Position numbers and translations under genes: made by a program. The notes beneath the pieces were generated by a model, which saw only the letters and a program-made list of their open reading frames with translations, made no database searches and was not told the origin of the DNA. From Arthrobacter sp. (GTDB taxonomy: Bacteria; Actinomycetota; Actinomycetes; Actinomycetales; Micrococcaceae), in the NCBI GenBank assembly GCA_023264815.1, contig JAHFUZ010000004.1:1-53728 (forward strand): a DNA stretch of 53,728 bases. The letters run 5' to 3'. Shown piece after piece: positions 15,684-24,048 of the stretch (positions are counted from its first letter, which is position 1; every line of letters begins with the position of its first letter).

Positions 15684-15833
15684 CAACCGATTGCCGGCCG
15701 GGCTGGTAATTCCTGACGCGAAAATCCTGTAGTCTTGATCCTGTTGTTGTGTTTATGCAGTTGGTAGTTCAGGCAGTACGCGCGGTCGAAAGTCCGCGTT
15801 CTTCTGAAGTAGCGGTTTTGAACACCCCACACC

Positions 15834-15863
15834 GGAGGACCCGAAAGTCGGGACTTTTCCTCC
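15834..15863 (+). promoter_or_regulatory. cspA leader hairpin containing a decoy Shine-Dalgarno
   Basis: GGAGGA (15834-15839) pairs with TCCTCC (15858-15863), and inside it CCCGA pairs with TCGGG around AAG. The strong GGAGGA is thus locked in a hairpin, while the working GAAGGA (15872-15877) lies just 3' of it, 8 nt before ATG. A further small stem (CGCGG/CCGCG around 15781-15798) lies upstream. The pattern fits the long structured leaders of cold-shock mRNAs that change fold with temperature. Confidence 0.5.
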
Positions 15864-15885
15864 ACCTTCACGAAGGACAAAAATA

Positions 15886-16089
15886 ATGGCTACTGGTACC
15901 GTCAAATGGTTTAACGCTGAAAAGGGCTTCGGCTTCATTTCCCCCGATGACTCCTCACAGGACGTTTTCGCACACTACTCTGCGATCGCTTCCTCCGGCT
16001 TCCGCTCACTCGAAGAGAACCAGAAGGTCTCCTTCGAAACCGAGCAGGGCCCCAAGGGTCCCCAGGCCGTCAACATCCAGTCCCTCTAA
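15886..16089 (+). CDS. cspA: Cold-shock protein, CspA family
   Basis: A 67-residue single cold-shock domain that binds single-stranded RNA and DNA and melts RNA structure. RNP1 (KGFGFISP) and RNP2 (VFAHYSAI) are intact, in the order typical of actinobacterial Csp[16 protein letters not shown] at the start and [10 protein letters not shown] at the end. GAAGGA lies 8 nt upstream. The leader is at least 100 nt long and structured, as usual for post-transcriptional temperature control. A strong terminator follows. Confidence 0.97.
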   Translation: MATGTVKWFNAEKGFGFISPDDSSQDVFAHYSAIASSGFRSLEENQKVSFETEQGPKGPQAVNIQSL

Positions 16090-16130
16090 TTTCTTAGGGA
16101 TTCTGGGGCCTTAGGGTTTCATGTTTCACA

Positions 16131-16164
16131 GCAGGGCCGGTCATTTCTGACCGGCCCTGCTTTT
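16131..16164. terminator. Intrinsic terminator between cspA and ctaD (convergent)
   Basis: GCAGGGCCGGTCA-TTTC-TGACCGGCCCTGC forms a perfect 13-bp stem with a 4-nt loop, followed by TTTT. It ends cspA and may also serve ctaD on the other strand. Confidence 0.9.
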
Positions 16165-16192
16165 GTTAACCCGGGTGTGCGGCTGGGATCTG

Positions 16193-17947
16193 TCACTCGT
16201 CCGGGTTCGGGCTCCGGACGTCCTTCTCGCCTATGTCCGCAGCGCCGAGGGCGGCCGCTGCAGGGCTATGGGTGGTTTCGTGCTCGCGGGCCCGCAGCTC
16301 CGGGTGGTGCAGGTCCAGTGCGGGGCGCTCCGAGCGGATCCGGGGCAGGGACGTGAAGTTGTGCCGCGGCGGCGGGCAGGACGTGGCCCACTCCAGTGAG
16401 GCGCCGAAGCCCCAGGGATCGTCAACCTCCACCTTTTCCGCCCGGCGCCAGGTCACGTACACGTTCCAGAAGAACGGGATCAGTGAGGCACCCAGAACAA
16501 ACGAGGAGATGGTGGAGAACTGGTTCATCCAGGTGAAGTTGTCCTCCACCAGGTAGTCAGCGTAGCGGCGGGGCATGCCTTCCACGCCGAGCCAGTGCTG
16601 GATGAGGAAGGTTCCGTGGAAGCCCAGGAACAGCAGCCAGAAGTGGATCTTACCGAGGCGCTCGTTGAGCATTCTGCCCGTGAACTTGGGCCACCAGAAG
16701 TAGAAGCCTGCGAACATGGCGAACACCACGGTGCCGAAGACCACGTAGTGGAAGTGTGCCACCACGAAGTATGAGTCCGAGACGTGGAAGTCCAGCGGGG
16801 GAGAGGCCAGGATGATGCCGGTCAGGCCGCCGAAGAGGAACGTGACCAGGAAGCCGATGCTCCACAGCATGGGGGTTTCGAAGGTCAGCGAACCGCGCCA
16901 CATGGTGCCGATCCAGTTGAAGAACTTCACCCCGGTGGGCACCGCGATCAGCATGGTCATGAACGCGAAGAACGGCAGCAGCACCGAACCGGTGACGTAC
17001 ATGTGGTGCGCCCACACGGTCATGGAGAGTGCGGCAATGGCGATGGTGGCGTAGACGAGGCCCTTGTAGCCGAAGATCGGCTTGCGGCTGAAGACCGGGA
17101 AGATCTCCGACACGATGCCGAAGAACGGCAGCGCAATGATGTAGACCTCGGGATGGCCGAAGAACCAGAACAGGTGCTGGTACAGGACCGGACCGCCGTT
17201 TTCGGGATCGTAAATATGGGCGCCGAACCGGCGGTCCGCTCCCACAGCGAACAATGCCGCGGCCAGTGGCGGGAAGGCCATGATCACCAGGATCGACGTG
17301 ACCAGGGTGTTCCACGTGAAGATGGGCATCCGCCACATGGTCAGGCCGGGGGCCCGCATGCAGATGATGGTGGTGATGAAGTTGACCGCACCCAGGATGG
17401 TGCCAAACCCGGACAGGACCAGGCCAAAAATCCACAGGTCCCCGCCCACACCGGGACTGAAGGTGGTGTTGTTCAAGGGCGCGTAGGCGAACCAGCCGAA
17501 CGACGCTGCTCCCTGGGGCGTGATGAAACCCGACATGGCGATGGTGGAGCCGAACAGGAAGAACCAGAACGCCAGGGCGTTGAGCCGGGGGAACGCCACG
17601 TCCGGCGCACCGATCTGCAGCGGCATGATCACATTGGCAAAGCCGGCGAACAGGGGTGTGGCGAACATCAGCAGCATTGCGATGCCGTGCATGGTGAACA
17701 GCTGGTTGTACTGCTCCTTGGTCTGCAGGATCTGCATGCCCGGCTGGAAAAGCTCGGCACGGATCAGCAGGGCCATCACGCCGGCCAGGCAGAAGAACAC
17801 AAACGACGTGATCAGGTACATAAACCCGATGATCTTGTGGTCCGTGGAGGTGATCCATCTGACCACCAAGGCGCCCTTGCGCCGGGGCACTACATCGGGG
17901 ACAGCTGCTGGAGCGGTCCGCTGTCGTGAATCACCGGTGATGGCCAT
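16193..17947 (-). CDS. ctaD: Cytochrome c oxidase subunit I (aa3 type)
   Basis: The catalytic subunit of the terminal oxidase, 584 residues, with 12 membrane helices. Ligands of haem a, haem a3 and CuB are visible: [10 protein letters not shown] (low-spin haem His), [15 protein letters not shown] (CuB His with cross-linked Tyr), [10 protein letters not shown] (CuB His pair) and [10 protein letters not shown] (haem His pair). ATG 17947 is preferred: GAGGTGG lies just upstream and the protein opens MAITGDSRQ, close to known actinobacterial forms. The C-terminal 40 residues are hydrophilic. The other subunits are not in this window; in many actinobacteria ctaD lies apart from the ctaC/E-qcr cluster, so this is expected. 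It converges on cspA. Confidence 0.97.
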   Translation of the reverse strand: MAITGDSRQRTAPAAVPDVVPRRKGALVVRWITSTDHKIIGFMYLITSFVFFCLAGVMALLIRAELFQPGMQILQTKEQYNQLFTMHGIAMLLMFATPLFAGFANVIMPLQIGAPDVAFPRLNALAFWFFLFGSTIAMSGFITPQGAASFGWFAYAPLNNTTFSPGVGGDLWIFGLVLSGFGTILGAVNFITTIICMRAPGLTMWRMPIFTWNTLVTSILVIMAFPPLAAALFAVGADRRFGAHIYDPENGGPVLYQHLFWFFGHPEVYIIALPFFGIVSEIFPVFSRKPIFGYKGLVYATIAIAALSMTVWAHHMYVTGSVLLPFFAFMTMLIAVPTGVKFFNWIGTMWRGSLTFETPMLWSIGFLVTFLFGGLTGIILASPPLDFHVSDSYFVVAHFHYVVFGTVVFAMFAGFYFWWPKFTGRMLNERLGKIHFWLLFLGFHGTFLIQHWLGVEGMPRRYADYLVEDNFTWMNQFSTISSFVLGASLIPFFWNVYVTWRRAEKVEVDDPWGFGASLEWATSCPPPRHNFTSLPRIRSERPALDLHHPELRAREHETTHSPAAAALGAADIGEKDVRSPNPDE

Positions 17948-18046
17948 CTTCCACCTCACAGATACGTCTGCACGGCACTGTTGGGCCCTAGGCATGAGCC
18001 CTTAAATGCAGGCTACTCAGGAATGCGGGGTGCGGGAAGAGGCGGG

Positions 18047-18068
18047 ATTCGGCAGGCGCAATCACCGG
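18047..18068 (+). repeat. Dispersed about 22-nt motif
   Basis: ATTCGGCAGGCGCAATCACC matches the motif seen at 15662, 27712 and 33504 at about 19 of 22 positions. It lies in the spacer between the starts of ctaD and the stop of gntR. Confidence 0.4.
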
Positions 18069-18079
18069 ACGCACCAGGC

Positions 18080-18817
18080 TCAGCCACCGAGGCCCATCGC
18101 CGTCCGGACCTCGTTCAGAATGCGGTGGATGGCGGCCTCGGCCATTACGGCATCGCCCCGGGCCACGGCTGCGGCAACATCCTCATGGGCCTGCAGGGCT
18201 TCGTTTCGCGGCTTGAACGGCATGAGGCCCTGCTGCGTCCGGCTGGTCAGCACTTCGGCCACCATGCCGTCCAGGGATGCGAACATCTCGTTGCCGCAGC
18301 TGTGGAGCAGCAGGCGGTGGAACTCAATGTCCGCAGCCAGGAAGGATTCAAGGTCGCCGGCCTTGCCCAGCCGGCGCAGTTCCGCGGCCAGGGCAACCAG
18401 CCTGGCCCGTTCAGCGGCGCTCGCCCGGCGGGCCGCGCCGGCCGCGGCGATGGGTTCGACGGCGATGCGCAGCTCCGTGAGGCTGCTGTACTGGAGCTCG
18501 CGCCGGTCTGAGGTGAGGCGCCAGCGCACCAGCTTGGGGTCAAAAACGTTCCAGAGCCCGGGTTCCTGCACCACGATACCCACCCGCCGGCGCGAGTAGA
18601 CCAGGTTCATGGATTCGAGGACCTTCATGGTGTCCCGGGCCACGGTGCGGGAAATACCGTACTCCTGCTGGAGGCCCTCCAGGGTGAGGCGGCTTCCGGG
18701 AGGGAGGCTCCCGGACGCGATGGCGACGCCAACCGCCTCGAGAACGCGTTCATGCATCGCGGGGGAGGCCCCGCCGTCGTCCGCTGTATCCGCGCCCTGT
18801 CCTGTCGCCGTCGACAT
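18080..18817 (-). CDS. gntR: GntR-family (FadR subfamily, FCD domain) repressor, probably of gluconate genes
   Basis: A 245-residue regulator. The winged helix-turn-helix is at the N-terminus (SGSLPPGSRLTLEGLQQEYG, then ISRTVARDTMKVLESMNLV) and the C-terminal FCD domain binds the effector, with candidate metal-binding Asp/His residues in AADIEFHRLLLHSCGN. It is divergent from gluconokinase with a 191-nt spacer containing two symmetric sites, so it is the probable gluconate-responsive repressor. ATG 18817 is preferred over 18847 because GGCAGGA precedes it closely. The effector (gluconate or 6-phosphogluconate) is inferred from context only. Confidence 0.82.
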   Translation of the reverse strand: MSTATGQGADTADDGGASPAMHERVLEAVGVAIASGSLPPGSRLTLEGLQQEYGISRTVARDTMKVLESMNLVYSRRRVGIVVQEPGLWNVFDPKLVRWRLTSDRRELQYSSLTELRIAVEPIAAAGAARRASAAERARLVALAAELRRLGKAGDLESFLAADIEFHRLLLHSCGNEMFASLDGMVAEVLTSRTQQGLMPFKPRNEALQAHEDVAAAVARGDAVMAEAAIHRILNEVRTAMGLGG

Positions 18818-18893
18818 TATTCCTGCCTCTCCTGCGCCGGAGCGCACTCATAGGATACCCAGCCAATGGCCAAAGGTATGACTTGTGACACGT

Positions 18894-18908
18894 AAAGATA
18901 GTATCTTT
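18894..18908. promoter_or_regulatory. Probable GntR operator 1
   Basis: AAAGATA-G-TATCTTT is a perfect 7-bp inverted repeat with a one-base spacer in the gntR-gntK divergent region. The GATA/TATC core returns at 18922-18932. Confidence 0.65.
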
Positions 18909-18921
18909 GTCTGTAAATGGT

Positions 18922-18932
18922 GATACTTTATC
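18922..18932. promoter_or_regulatory. Probable GntR operator 2 (weaker)
   Basis: GATA-CTT-TATC repeats the GATA/TATC arms of the perfect site at 18894 with a 3-nt spacer. It overlaps a possible -10 (GATACT) of the gntK promoter. Confidence 0.4.
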
Positions 18933-19008
18933 TCCCGGCGCACTTCGGTGTGACGCGTACGACGAGCTTTCTTGACTAAGCCAAAGACGTCTTCTTCGGA
19001 GGTAAACA

Positions 19009-19554
19009 ATGCAGCATCCAGCCACGCACCTGGTGGTGATGGGCGTCGCCGGTTCCGGCAAGTCCACCATCGCCGCCGCACTCTCCCAGCAGCTTGGCTG
19101 GGTGTGTGCCGAGGCGGACGAATTCCACCCGCAGTCCAACATCAACAAAATGACCCAGGGCATTCCGCTGCAGGACGGGGACCGCTGGCCGTGGCTGCAG
19201 GAGATCCAGGACTGGATGACCGCCCAGGCCGCTGCCGGCAACAGCACCGTCCTCACCTGCTCCGCGCTCAAGCAGACCTACCGCGGGCTCCTCTCCGAGG
19301 CGGACGGCCGGGTGCTTTTTATCCACCTCGACGGCGGGGCCGACCTGATCAGCCAGCGCATGCAGGGCCGCGAAGGGCACTTCATGCCGCCCACGCTCCT
19401 GCCCAGTCAGCTGGCGACACTGGAACCCCTGACCGACGGCGAACTGGCCTCCGGCAGCCTCCGGCTGGACATCGCCCTGCCCCCGCAGGAGATCGTCGAC
19501 GCAGTCATCACGGCCCTGAAGGTCCCCGCGGACTCCGCAGCCAGTACAACGTGA
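19009..19554 (+). CDS. gntK: Gluconokinase
   Basis: A 181-residue kinase that phosphorylates D-gluconate to 6-phosphogluconate, feeding the pentose phosphate pathway. The P-loop is VMGVAGSGKST near the N-terminus; EADEFHPQSNINKM and the ALKQTYRGLL segment are gluconokinase signatures, and the LEPLTDGELASGSLRLD ending is typical. GGAGG lies 6 nt before ATG. Upstream is the divergent GntR regulator; downstream only a scar of the permease gene remains, so gluconate uptake must come from elsewhere or the kinase serves internal gluconate. Confidence 0.95.
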   Translation: MQHPATHLVVMGVAGSGKSTIAAALSQQLGWVCAEADEFHPQSNINKMTQGIPLQDGDRWPWLQEIQDWMTAQAAAGNSTVLTCSALKQTYRGLLSEADGRVLFIHLDGGADLISQRMQGREGHFMPPTLLPSQLATLEPLTDGELASGSLRLDIALPPQEIVDAVITALKVPADSAASTT

Positions 19555-19614
19555 GCATGGGTCCGCCCGCTCCCCAGCATTTCCCCTACGTAGTTTCTGT
19601 TTCAAAGGAGAACC

Positions 19615-19688
19615 ATGGTCATCGAAGGATGGACCCAGCTCGGGCGATCGCGGCGGCGATCTTCGTGCTCGCCGGCGTGGCTGGTTAG
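19615..19688 (+). pseudogene. gntP: Remnant of gluconate permease: first 8-10 and last 14 codons fused by deletion
   Basis: A good ribosome-binding site (AAAGGAG, 6 nt spacing) precedes ATG 19615, which opens MVIEGWTQLG, like the start of a GntP-type permease. At about 19644 the sequence switches frame to AIAAAIFVLAGVAG and a stop (19686-19688), which looks like the last transmembrane stretch of such a permease. Everything between, about 1.3 kb, is missing. The position straight after gntK is where gntP is normally found. Calling both ends gntP is inference from context plus short matches. Confidence 0.5.
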
Positions 19689-20983
19689 CGCGCCGAAGTC
19701 TGTCCGGCGGCCTGGCGTCCGGCGATGTGCTCCGCGATGAACCAGGCGTCCGGACCCACACCGGGAAGCGTGGCCGAATAGTGCCGGGTGAGCCAAGGGA
19801 GCCCCACGGCATACAGGCCGGGCACCTCGGTGACGCCGCGGCTGTGGCGCGGATAGTTCCATTCGTCCAGCACAGGCATGTCCAGGAGGCTGTTGTCCAG
19901 CCTGTACCCGGTGGCCCAGATGACCGTGGTGACGTTTTCGGCGGCCAGGTCCAGGCGGGAGGCTGATGCGGCGGGGAGCCACGTGTCCGGCGCCGGTTCG
20001 TCATCCTCCGGTGCCGTGATGCCCGCCGCGGCAATATAGGCGTCTGCCATCACCTTCAGCCGCTGCCCGAACCCGGCCTCCACCATAGCGAGGCGCTGGG
20101 CGAGGTCGTCGCTGAAGGTGAGGCCGCCGTCGTCGTCAATTGCCTCAAGGTGCCCGTGCAGGCGGACACCCCTGCGCCCCAGGCCGCGCAGGTGGATGCC
20201 GTGCCCGCCATCGTTGCCCGAGAGCAGCGGATTGCATTGGAACCGCGCGGCCGGCTGCGGAAGGTGATCCACCAGGAAACCGTTGATGCCGTGTTCCGGG
20301 CCGTGCAGGTTGATCTGCATGATCCAGTGGAACACGTCCTGGCCGCGGTACCGGCGGGGCGCTTCGGGGCACATCGAGACTGCCAGGTGCACCTCGCGGC
20401 CGGCGGCAAGCAGGTCCTCGGTGATCTGGCCGCCCGACTGGCCCGTCCCCACCACCAGGACGGCGCCCGCGGGCAGTTGCTGGGGATTCCTGTAGTCGTG
20501 GCTGTGCAGCTGCCGGACGTGCCGCGGGATCTTCGCTGCGGCCGCGGGGATGCGGGGCTGCTGGAACGCGCCGTTGGCCAGCACCACGTTCCGGGCCTTC
20601 CACGTTCCCTGGGTTGTCTCCACCGTGAAGCCGCCCACGTCCTGCCGGGCGATTCTCGCGGCATCGGTTTCGAGCCGGACGGGCGCGGCAATTTGCGCCG
20701 CGTAGTCCCGGACATATTCGACGGCGGCGTCCCGGGGGATGAAGCCGTCAGGGTCCGGTCCCTCGTACGGCATGCCGGGCAGGCTCAGCGAGAAGTTGGG
20801 CGTATTGAGGTGGAAGGAATCCCAGCGGTCCAGCCAGGCACCGCCCAACGTGCTGCGCCGTTCCAGCACCAGATGTTCCACGCCATGGTGGGTGAGCCAG
20901 TAGCTCATGGCCAGGCCGGCCTGCCCCGCCCCAACCACCAGGGTGCCGACCTCGTGCGGCGGGCCGCCGTCGGGGGAGGGCAT
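19685..20983 (-). CDS. FAD-dependent monooxygenase/oxidoreductase (flavin-binding family)
   Basis: A 432-residue flavoprotein of the flavin-containing monooxygenase / CzcO-like group, expected to use NADPH and O2. The FAD Rossmann motif is VVGAGQAGLAMSYWL near the N-terminus, and the second, NADPH-binding motif is VLVVGTGQSGGQI around residue 180. The late VIWATGYRLDNSLLD segment is the usual ATG motif. A characteristic HSHDYRNP segment lies before the second Rossmann motif. It starts 2 nt after the stop of the TfoX-like gene, so the two are co-translated. Its stop codon overlaps the end of the gntP scar. The substrate is unknown. Confidence 0.85.
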   Translation of the reverse strand: MPSPDGGPPHEVGTLVVGAGQAGLAMSYWLTHHGVEHLVLERRSTLGGAWLDRWDSFHLNTPNFSLSLPGMPYEGPDPDGFIPRDAAVEYVRDYAAQIAAPVRLETDAARIARQDVGGFTVETTQGTWKARNVVLANGAFQQPRIPAAAAKIPRHVRQLHSHDYRNPQQLPAGAVLVVGTGQSGGQITEDLLAAGREVHLAVSMCPEAPRRYRGQDVFHWIMQINLHGPEHGINGFLVDHLPQPAARFQCNPLLSGNDGGHGIHLRGLGRRGVRLHGHLEAIDDDGGLTFSDDLAQRLAMVEAGFGQRLKVMADAYIAAAGITAPEDDEPAPDTWLPAASASRLDLAAENVTTVIWATGYRLDNSLLDMPVLDEWNYPRHSRGVTEVPGLYAVGLPWLTRHYSATLPGVGPDAWFIAEHIAGRQAAGQTSAR

Positions 20984-20985
20984 GG

Positions 20986-21348
20986 CTACTTCCCGGCAGC
21001 CTTCGGCGGAAGACCTGCCACGTGGGCGTAAGCCTTTTCGGCCCAGGCCCGTGCCCGCGCGTCGTCGCCGTCACCCTCGGCATTCCACATTTCCGGCAGC
21101 CCGGTGTAGCCGCCCATTGGCCGCCCCGGCGGGCCGAACGGTACGGTCCGCTCGGTGCTTTCGAGCTCCTGCCTGTCCGCCTCGGCGAGCTTGACTCCGA
21201 TGGTGGGGCCGAACAGCCCGGCGAACATGTTGCCGTTGACGAAGGCACCGAGGTTGCCGAACATGGGCTTGACGGTCACGTCCGGGTGGTCCGGCACGAC
21301 GGCGCGGAACCGTGCCTTGTCTTCGTCTGAGGCCTTGGGCATCTCCAT
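20986..21348 (-). CDS. TfoX N-terminal domain family protein
   Basis: A 120-residue protein with the TfoX_N fold: KPMFGNLGAFVNGNMFAGLF followed by GVKLAEADRQELE. Named after the competence regulator TfoX/Sxy, the isolated N-terminal domain is common in actinobacteria and its role there is not established. The C-terminal half (WAEKAYAHVAGLP) is helical. GGGAGAG precedes ATG at a suitable distance. It is the first gene of a two-gene unit with the FAD monooxygenase. Confidence 0.75.
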   Translation of the reverse strand: MEMPKASDEDKARFRAVVPDHPDVTVKPMFGNLGAFVNGNMFAGLFGPTIGVKLAEADRQELESTERTVPFGPPGRPMGGYTGLPEMWNAEGDGDDARARAWAEKAYAHVAGLPPKAAGK

Positions 21349-21438
21349 GTTTGCTCTCTCCCAGGTTTTGCGGTGGCTCCCATGTGAAGCTTATGCCTGC
21401 CCGGGGCCGGGGGACAGGTGCGGTGGGGCTCCCGGGGG

Positions 21439-21455
21439 CTGTGGATAACTCCTTC
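21439..21455 (+). repeat. Motif CTGTGGATAACTCCTTC, shared with 39563
   Basis: 16 of 17 bases match 39563-39579. It includes TGTGGATAA, the reverse complement of the DnaA-box sequence TTATCCACA. It lies about 75 nt before the lipoprotein gene. No cluster of such boxes is present, so an origin is not implied. Confidence 0.4.
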
Positions 21456-21528
21456 GCCTGTTCTCCGGCTCGGGTAGTCTGGCTGAAGCGAGCTTCTCCA
21501 TTGTCTAGAGAAAAGTCTGGGGACTTCT

Positions 21529-22167
21529 ATGACCACGCTGCCATTTGGTTCCGCGCGCTTTCGCCACACGTTAGTGGCCGCTTTGGCGGCGTGCGCGCTC
21601 GCGTTGGCGGGATGCCAGGGCGCCACCCCGGGCGGTGCCGAGACGACGACGGCGGCGACGCCCACCGCCACCCCGACGCCTACTCCCACGCCGACCGCCG
21701 TATACAAGCCAGCCGATGCGCAGGGGAAGGCTCAGAACGTTCCCGTCCCAGTGAAACCCCCGTTGGCTGATGAAAATTCGAAGGCTGGCCTCGAGGCGTT
21801 TGTTGGGTACTGGTTTGCGCTTCTGAACTACGGCTACGAAACGGGTAACCCTGCCAGCTGGGAACAGTTGACCAAACCTGGTTGTACGTTCTGTGACAAC
21901 GTGAAGTCGGCAATTGCGACCGGATATAAGACGGACCGCTGGCAGGTGGGTGGCCGTATCTCAACGCCGTCAGTTGAAGCAAGAATGGTCGAAGGTGCTC
22001 CGACGCAGCAAGTTGTGGTTCAGGTGAACCAGGAGTCTATCGAGTTCTACAAAGCAGACGGAAGTGTTGGGCGGACACCGGAGGCCGGATCAAGTACCGC
22101 CTCAGTTGTGATCGCATCCTTTGAAGACGGCACTTGGATCGTCTCAGATATGCACCTGCTTCAGTAG
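21529..22167 (+). CDS. Lipoprotein, DUF6318-like
   Basis: A 212-residue exported lipoprotein. The signal peptide ends in the lipobox LALAGC, and the mature N-terminus is a Thr/Pro linker (ATPTATPTPTPTPTA) that should span the wall. The folded domain (KAGLEAFVGYWFALLNYGYE, then KPGCTFCDNVKSAIATGY) has a CxxC pair and resembles the DUF6318 family found in Micrococcaceae, whose function is unknown. The domain's NTF2-like pattern ends with DGTWIVSDMHLL. A partner secreted protein starts 6 nt after the stop, so they are a two-gene unit. Confidence 0.75.
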   Translation: MTTLPFGSARFRHTLVAALAACALALAGCQGATPGGAETTTAATPTATPTPTPTPTAVYKPADAQGKAQNVPVPVKPPLADENSKAGLEAFVGYWFALLNYGYETGNPASWEQLTKPGCTFCDNVKSAIATGYKTDRWQVGGRISTPSVEARMVEGAPTQQVVVQVNQESIEFYKADGSVGRTPEAGSSTASVVIASFEDGTWIVSDMHLLQ

Positions 22168-22173
22168 GTCAAG

Positions 22174-23115
22174 ATGATGGTCTGGGCACGACTCGTTGTC
22201 TCATTCACCGTTGGGCTGCTCCTGGTTATGCAGCCGAGCGACGCGCTGGCAACCAGAACAACAACTGCGGCCGACGATGGGGATTATGGCGGATCCGGGA
22301 CGTACCAAGGTTCAGGGCTCCAAGCGGTCGTGTGGGTCGTTGATCAGTCAACTGGCAAGATGCTTCCTGCGCCCCCAGGCCACGTCCCCGAGGACCCAAA
22401 CCAATACAAGTACGAGCTTGTGTGCAACGACGACGTCAATGGCTCCTGCGTCCAGGACATGATGATGTGCCCGGACCGGGGTGATGGCCAGACCGGCACG
22501 TATGTCCAGTGGATGGTCGCCCCTCGGGCCATTTCCGACCCCGCCTGGGGCAACTGGGTTCCCCTGAACGGTCCCACCTGCCTCTACGACGAAGAGCCCG
22601 AGGACCTCCTGCCAGCCATCGCGGCCCGGATCCTGCAGGACTTTCAGAATCTGCCCATCGCTCCGGCGATTTTGACCGCCCAACCAAGCCCTCACACCCT
22701 CAGGGGCGCCGAAACCAACATCTTCGCGGACGCGCTTGTCCAGGAATTTGACGTCACTATCCTGGGCCAGGGCGTCCACCTGGTGGCAACGCCCATCGAA
22801 TACACGTACAGCTATGGCGACGGCACAACTCTGGGGCCTACGCCAATCGCCGGAGGATCGTTGCCCCAGAACCGGTGGGGCGAGCAGACGCGGACCAGTC
22901 ACGTTTACCAGTCCACCGGCGACTTTGCTGTCACGATTACCACGACGTTCCGGGGAACGTACTCCGTTAACGGCGGTCCTAACTTACCGGTCCCCGGAAC
23001 CGGCCAGTTCGCGTCCCCCGCCCAGACCCTGCAGGTGTGGCGTGCCATCACTCGGAACTATGCCGATGACTGCCTCGTTAACTCCGCCGGAGAGGGATGC
23101 CCAGGTATGAACTGA
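22174..23115 (+). CDS. Secreted PKD-like protein of unknown function
   Basis: A 313-residue exported protein. A signal peptide (RLVVSFTVGLLLVMQ...ALA) precedes a region with paired cysteines (YELVCNDDVNGSCVQDMMMC) and a C-terminal beta domain with PKD-type features: YSYGDGTTLGP, and HVYQSTGDFAVTITTTFRG. It ends with a Cys pair (DDCLV...EGC). The 6-nt gap to the lipoprotein upstream points to joint expression and perhaps an interaction at the cell surface. Base composition is slightly lower in GC and the codons less biased than in the neighbours. No enzymatic motif is visible. ATG 22177 is an equally possible start. Confidence 0.7.
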   Translation: MMVWARLVVSFTVGLLLVMQPSDALATRTTTAADDGDYGGSGTYQGSGLQAVVWVVDQSTGKMLPAPPGHVPEDPNQYKYELVCNDDVNGSCVQDMMMCPDRGDGQTGTYVQWMVAPRAISDPAWGNWVPLNGPTCLYDEEPEDLLPAIAARILQDFQNLPIAPAILTAQPSPHTLRGAETNIFADALVQEFDVTILGQGVHLVATPIEYTYSYGDGTTLGPTPIAGGSLPQNRWGEQTRTSHVYQSTGDFAVTITTTFRGTYSVNGGPNLPVPGTGQFASPAQTLQVWRAITRNYADDCLVNSAGEGCPGMN

Positions 23116-23204
23116 CGCGTGGGACAAGAGGCCAGCCGCGTCAACCTTGCAGCAGTCCGCTCTCAGCCGCCAACCAGGTTCCCACCCCAAACAAAGGACA
23201 CCCC

Positions 23205-24029
23205 TTGACTCCTCGCACCATTGTGATCACCGGCGCCAGCGACGGCATCGGCGCGGCCGCCGCACGGACACTGGCCGGGGCAGGGGAGCGGGTGGTGGTC
23301 GTGGGCCGGTCAGAGGAGAAAACACAGGCCCTCGCCAAGGAGCTTAACGCCGACTACTTCGTGTGCGACTTCGCCGAACTGGACCAGGTCCGCAGCCTCG
23401 CGGCGCAGTTGCGGGACGACTACGAACGGATCGACGTCCTGGCCAACAACGCCGGCGGAATCATGGGCAGGCACCAGCTCACCGTTGACGGCAACGAATC
23501 CACGTTCCAGATCAACCACCTGGCCCCATTCCTGCTCACCACCGAGCTCATGGGCGTCCTCACCGCCAGCAACGCCAAAGTCATCAATACCGCCAGCGGC
23601 GCCAACAACTTCGGCAAACTCGACCTCTTCGACCTCAACGCCGAGCACACCTACTCCACCAACCGCGCCTACGGCACGGCCAAACTCGCCAACATCCTCT
23701 TCACGTCCGAGCTGCACCGCCGCTTCGGCGAGCAGGGAATCACGACGGCGGCGTTCCACCCGGGCGTGGTCCGCACCAACTTCGCGGCGGACTCCACCAC
23801 CCCGTGGCGGCATGCCTACAAGACGCTGCTCAACCGCTTAATGCTCACCCCGGACCAGGGCGCCGACACCCTCCTCTGGCTCGTCAAGGGGACCGCCGGC
23901 ACCGACTGGATCTCCGGTGCCTACTACGCCAAACGCGCCCTCGCCAGGGCCAACGCCCAGGCGTACGACGCTGAACTGGCCCTGGGTCTGTGGGAGGCCA
24001 GCGAGGCGCTGGTCGGGAACAACAACTAA
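23205..24029 (+). CDS. Short-chain dehydrogenase/reductase (SDR)
   Basis: A 274-residue NAD(P)-dependent oxidoreductase. The cofactor motif is VITGASDGIGAAAA, followed by VVVGRSEEK (NADP-type basic residue) and LANNAGGIMG. The active-site Ser is in NTASGANN and the Tyr/Lys in AYGTAKLANI (YxxxK), with FHPGVVRTNF after it. This arrangement resembles the retinol-dehydrogenase-like SDR group. TTG 23205 is chosen: AAAGGA lies 6 nt upstream and the longer frame would overlap the previous gene. The substrate is not predictable. Confidence 0.88.
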   Translation: MTPRTIVITGASDGIGAAAARTLAGAGERVVVVGRSEEKTQALAKELNADYFVCDFAELDQVRSLAAQLRDDYERIDVLANNAGGIMGRHQLTVDGNESTFQINHLAPFLLTTELMGVLTASNAKVINTASGANNFGKLDLFDLNAEHTYSTNRAYGTAKLANILFTSELHRRFGEQGITTAAFHPGVVRTNFAADSTTPWRHAYKTLLNRLMLTPDQGADTLLWLVKGTAGTDWISGAYYAKRALARANAQAYDAELALGLWEASEALVGNNN

Positions 24030-24048
24030 GTTGGGCAAGGGGCGGGAC

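Noticed and set aside
21440..21448. Perfect DnaA-box sequence (also at 39564-39572) as a sign of a replication origin
   Set aside because: Only two isolated boxes, 18 kb apart, with no AT-rich region and no dnaA, dnaN or parAB genes.
23097..23204. ATG 23097 as the SDR start
   Set aside because: It would overlap the previous gene, lacks a ribosome-binding site and adds 36 residues before the cofactor motif; TTG 23205 is well placed.
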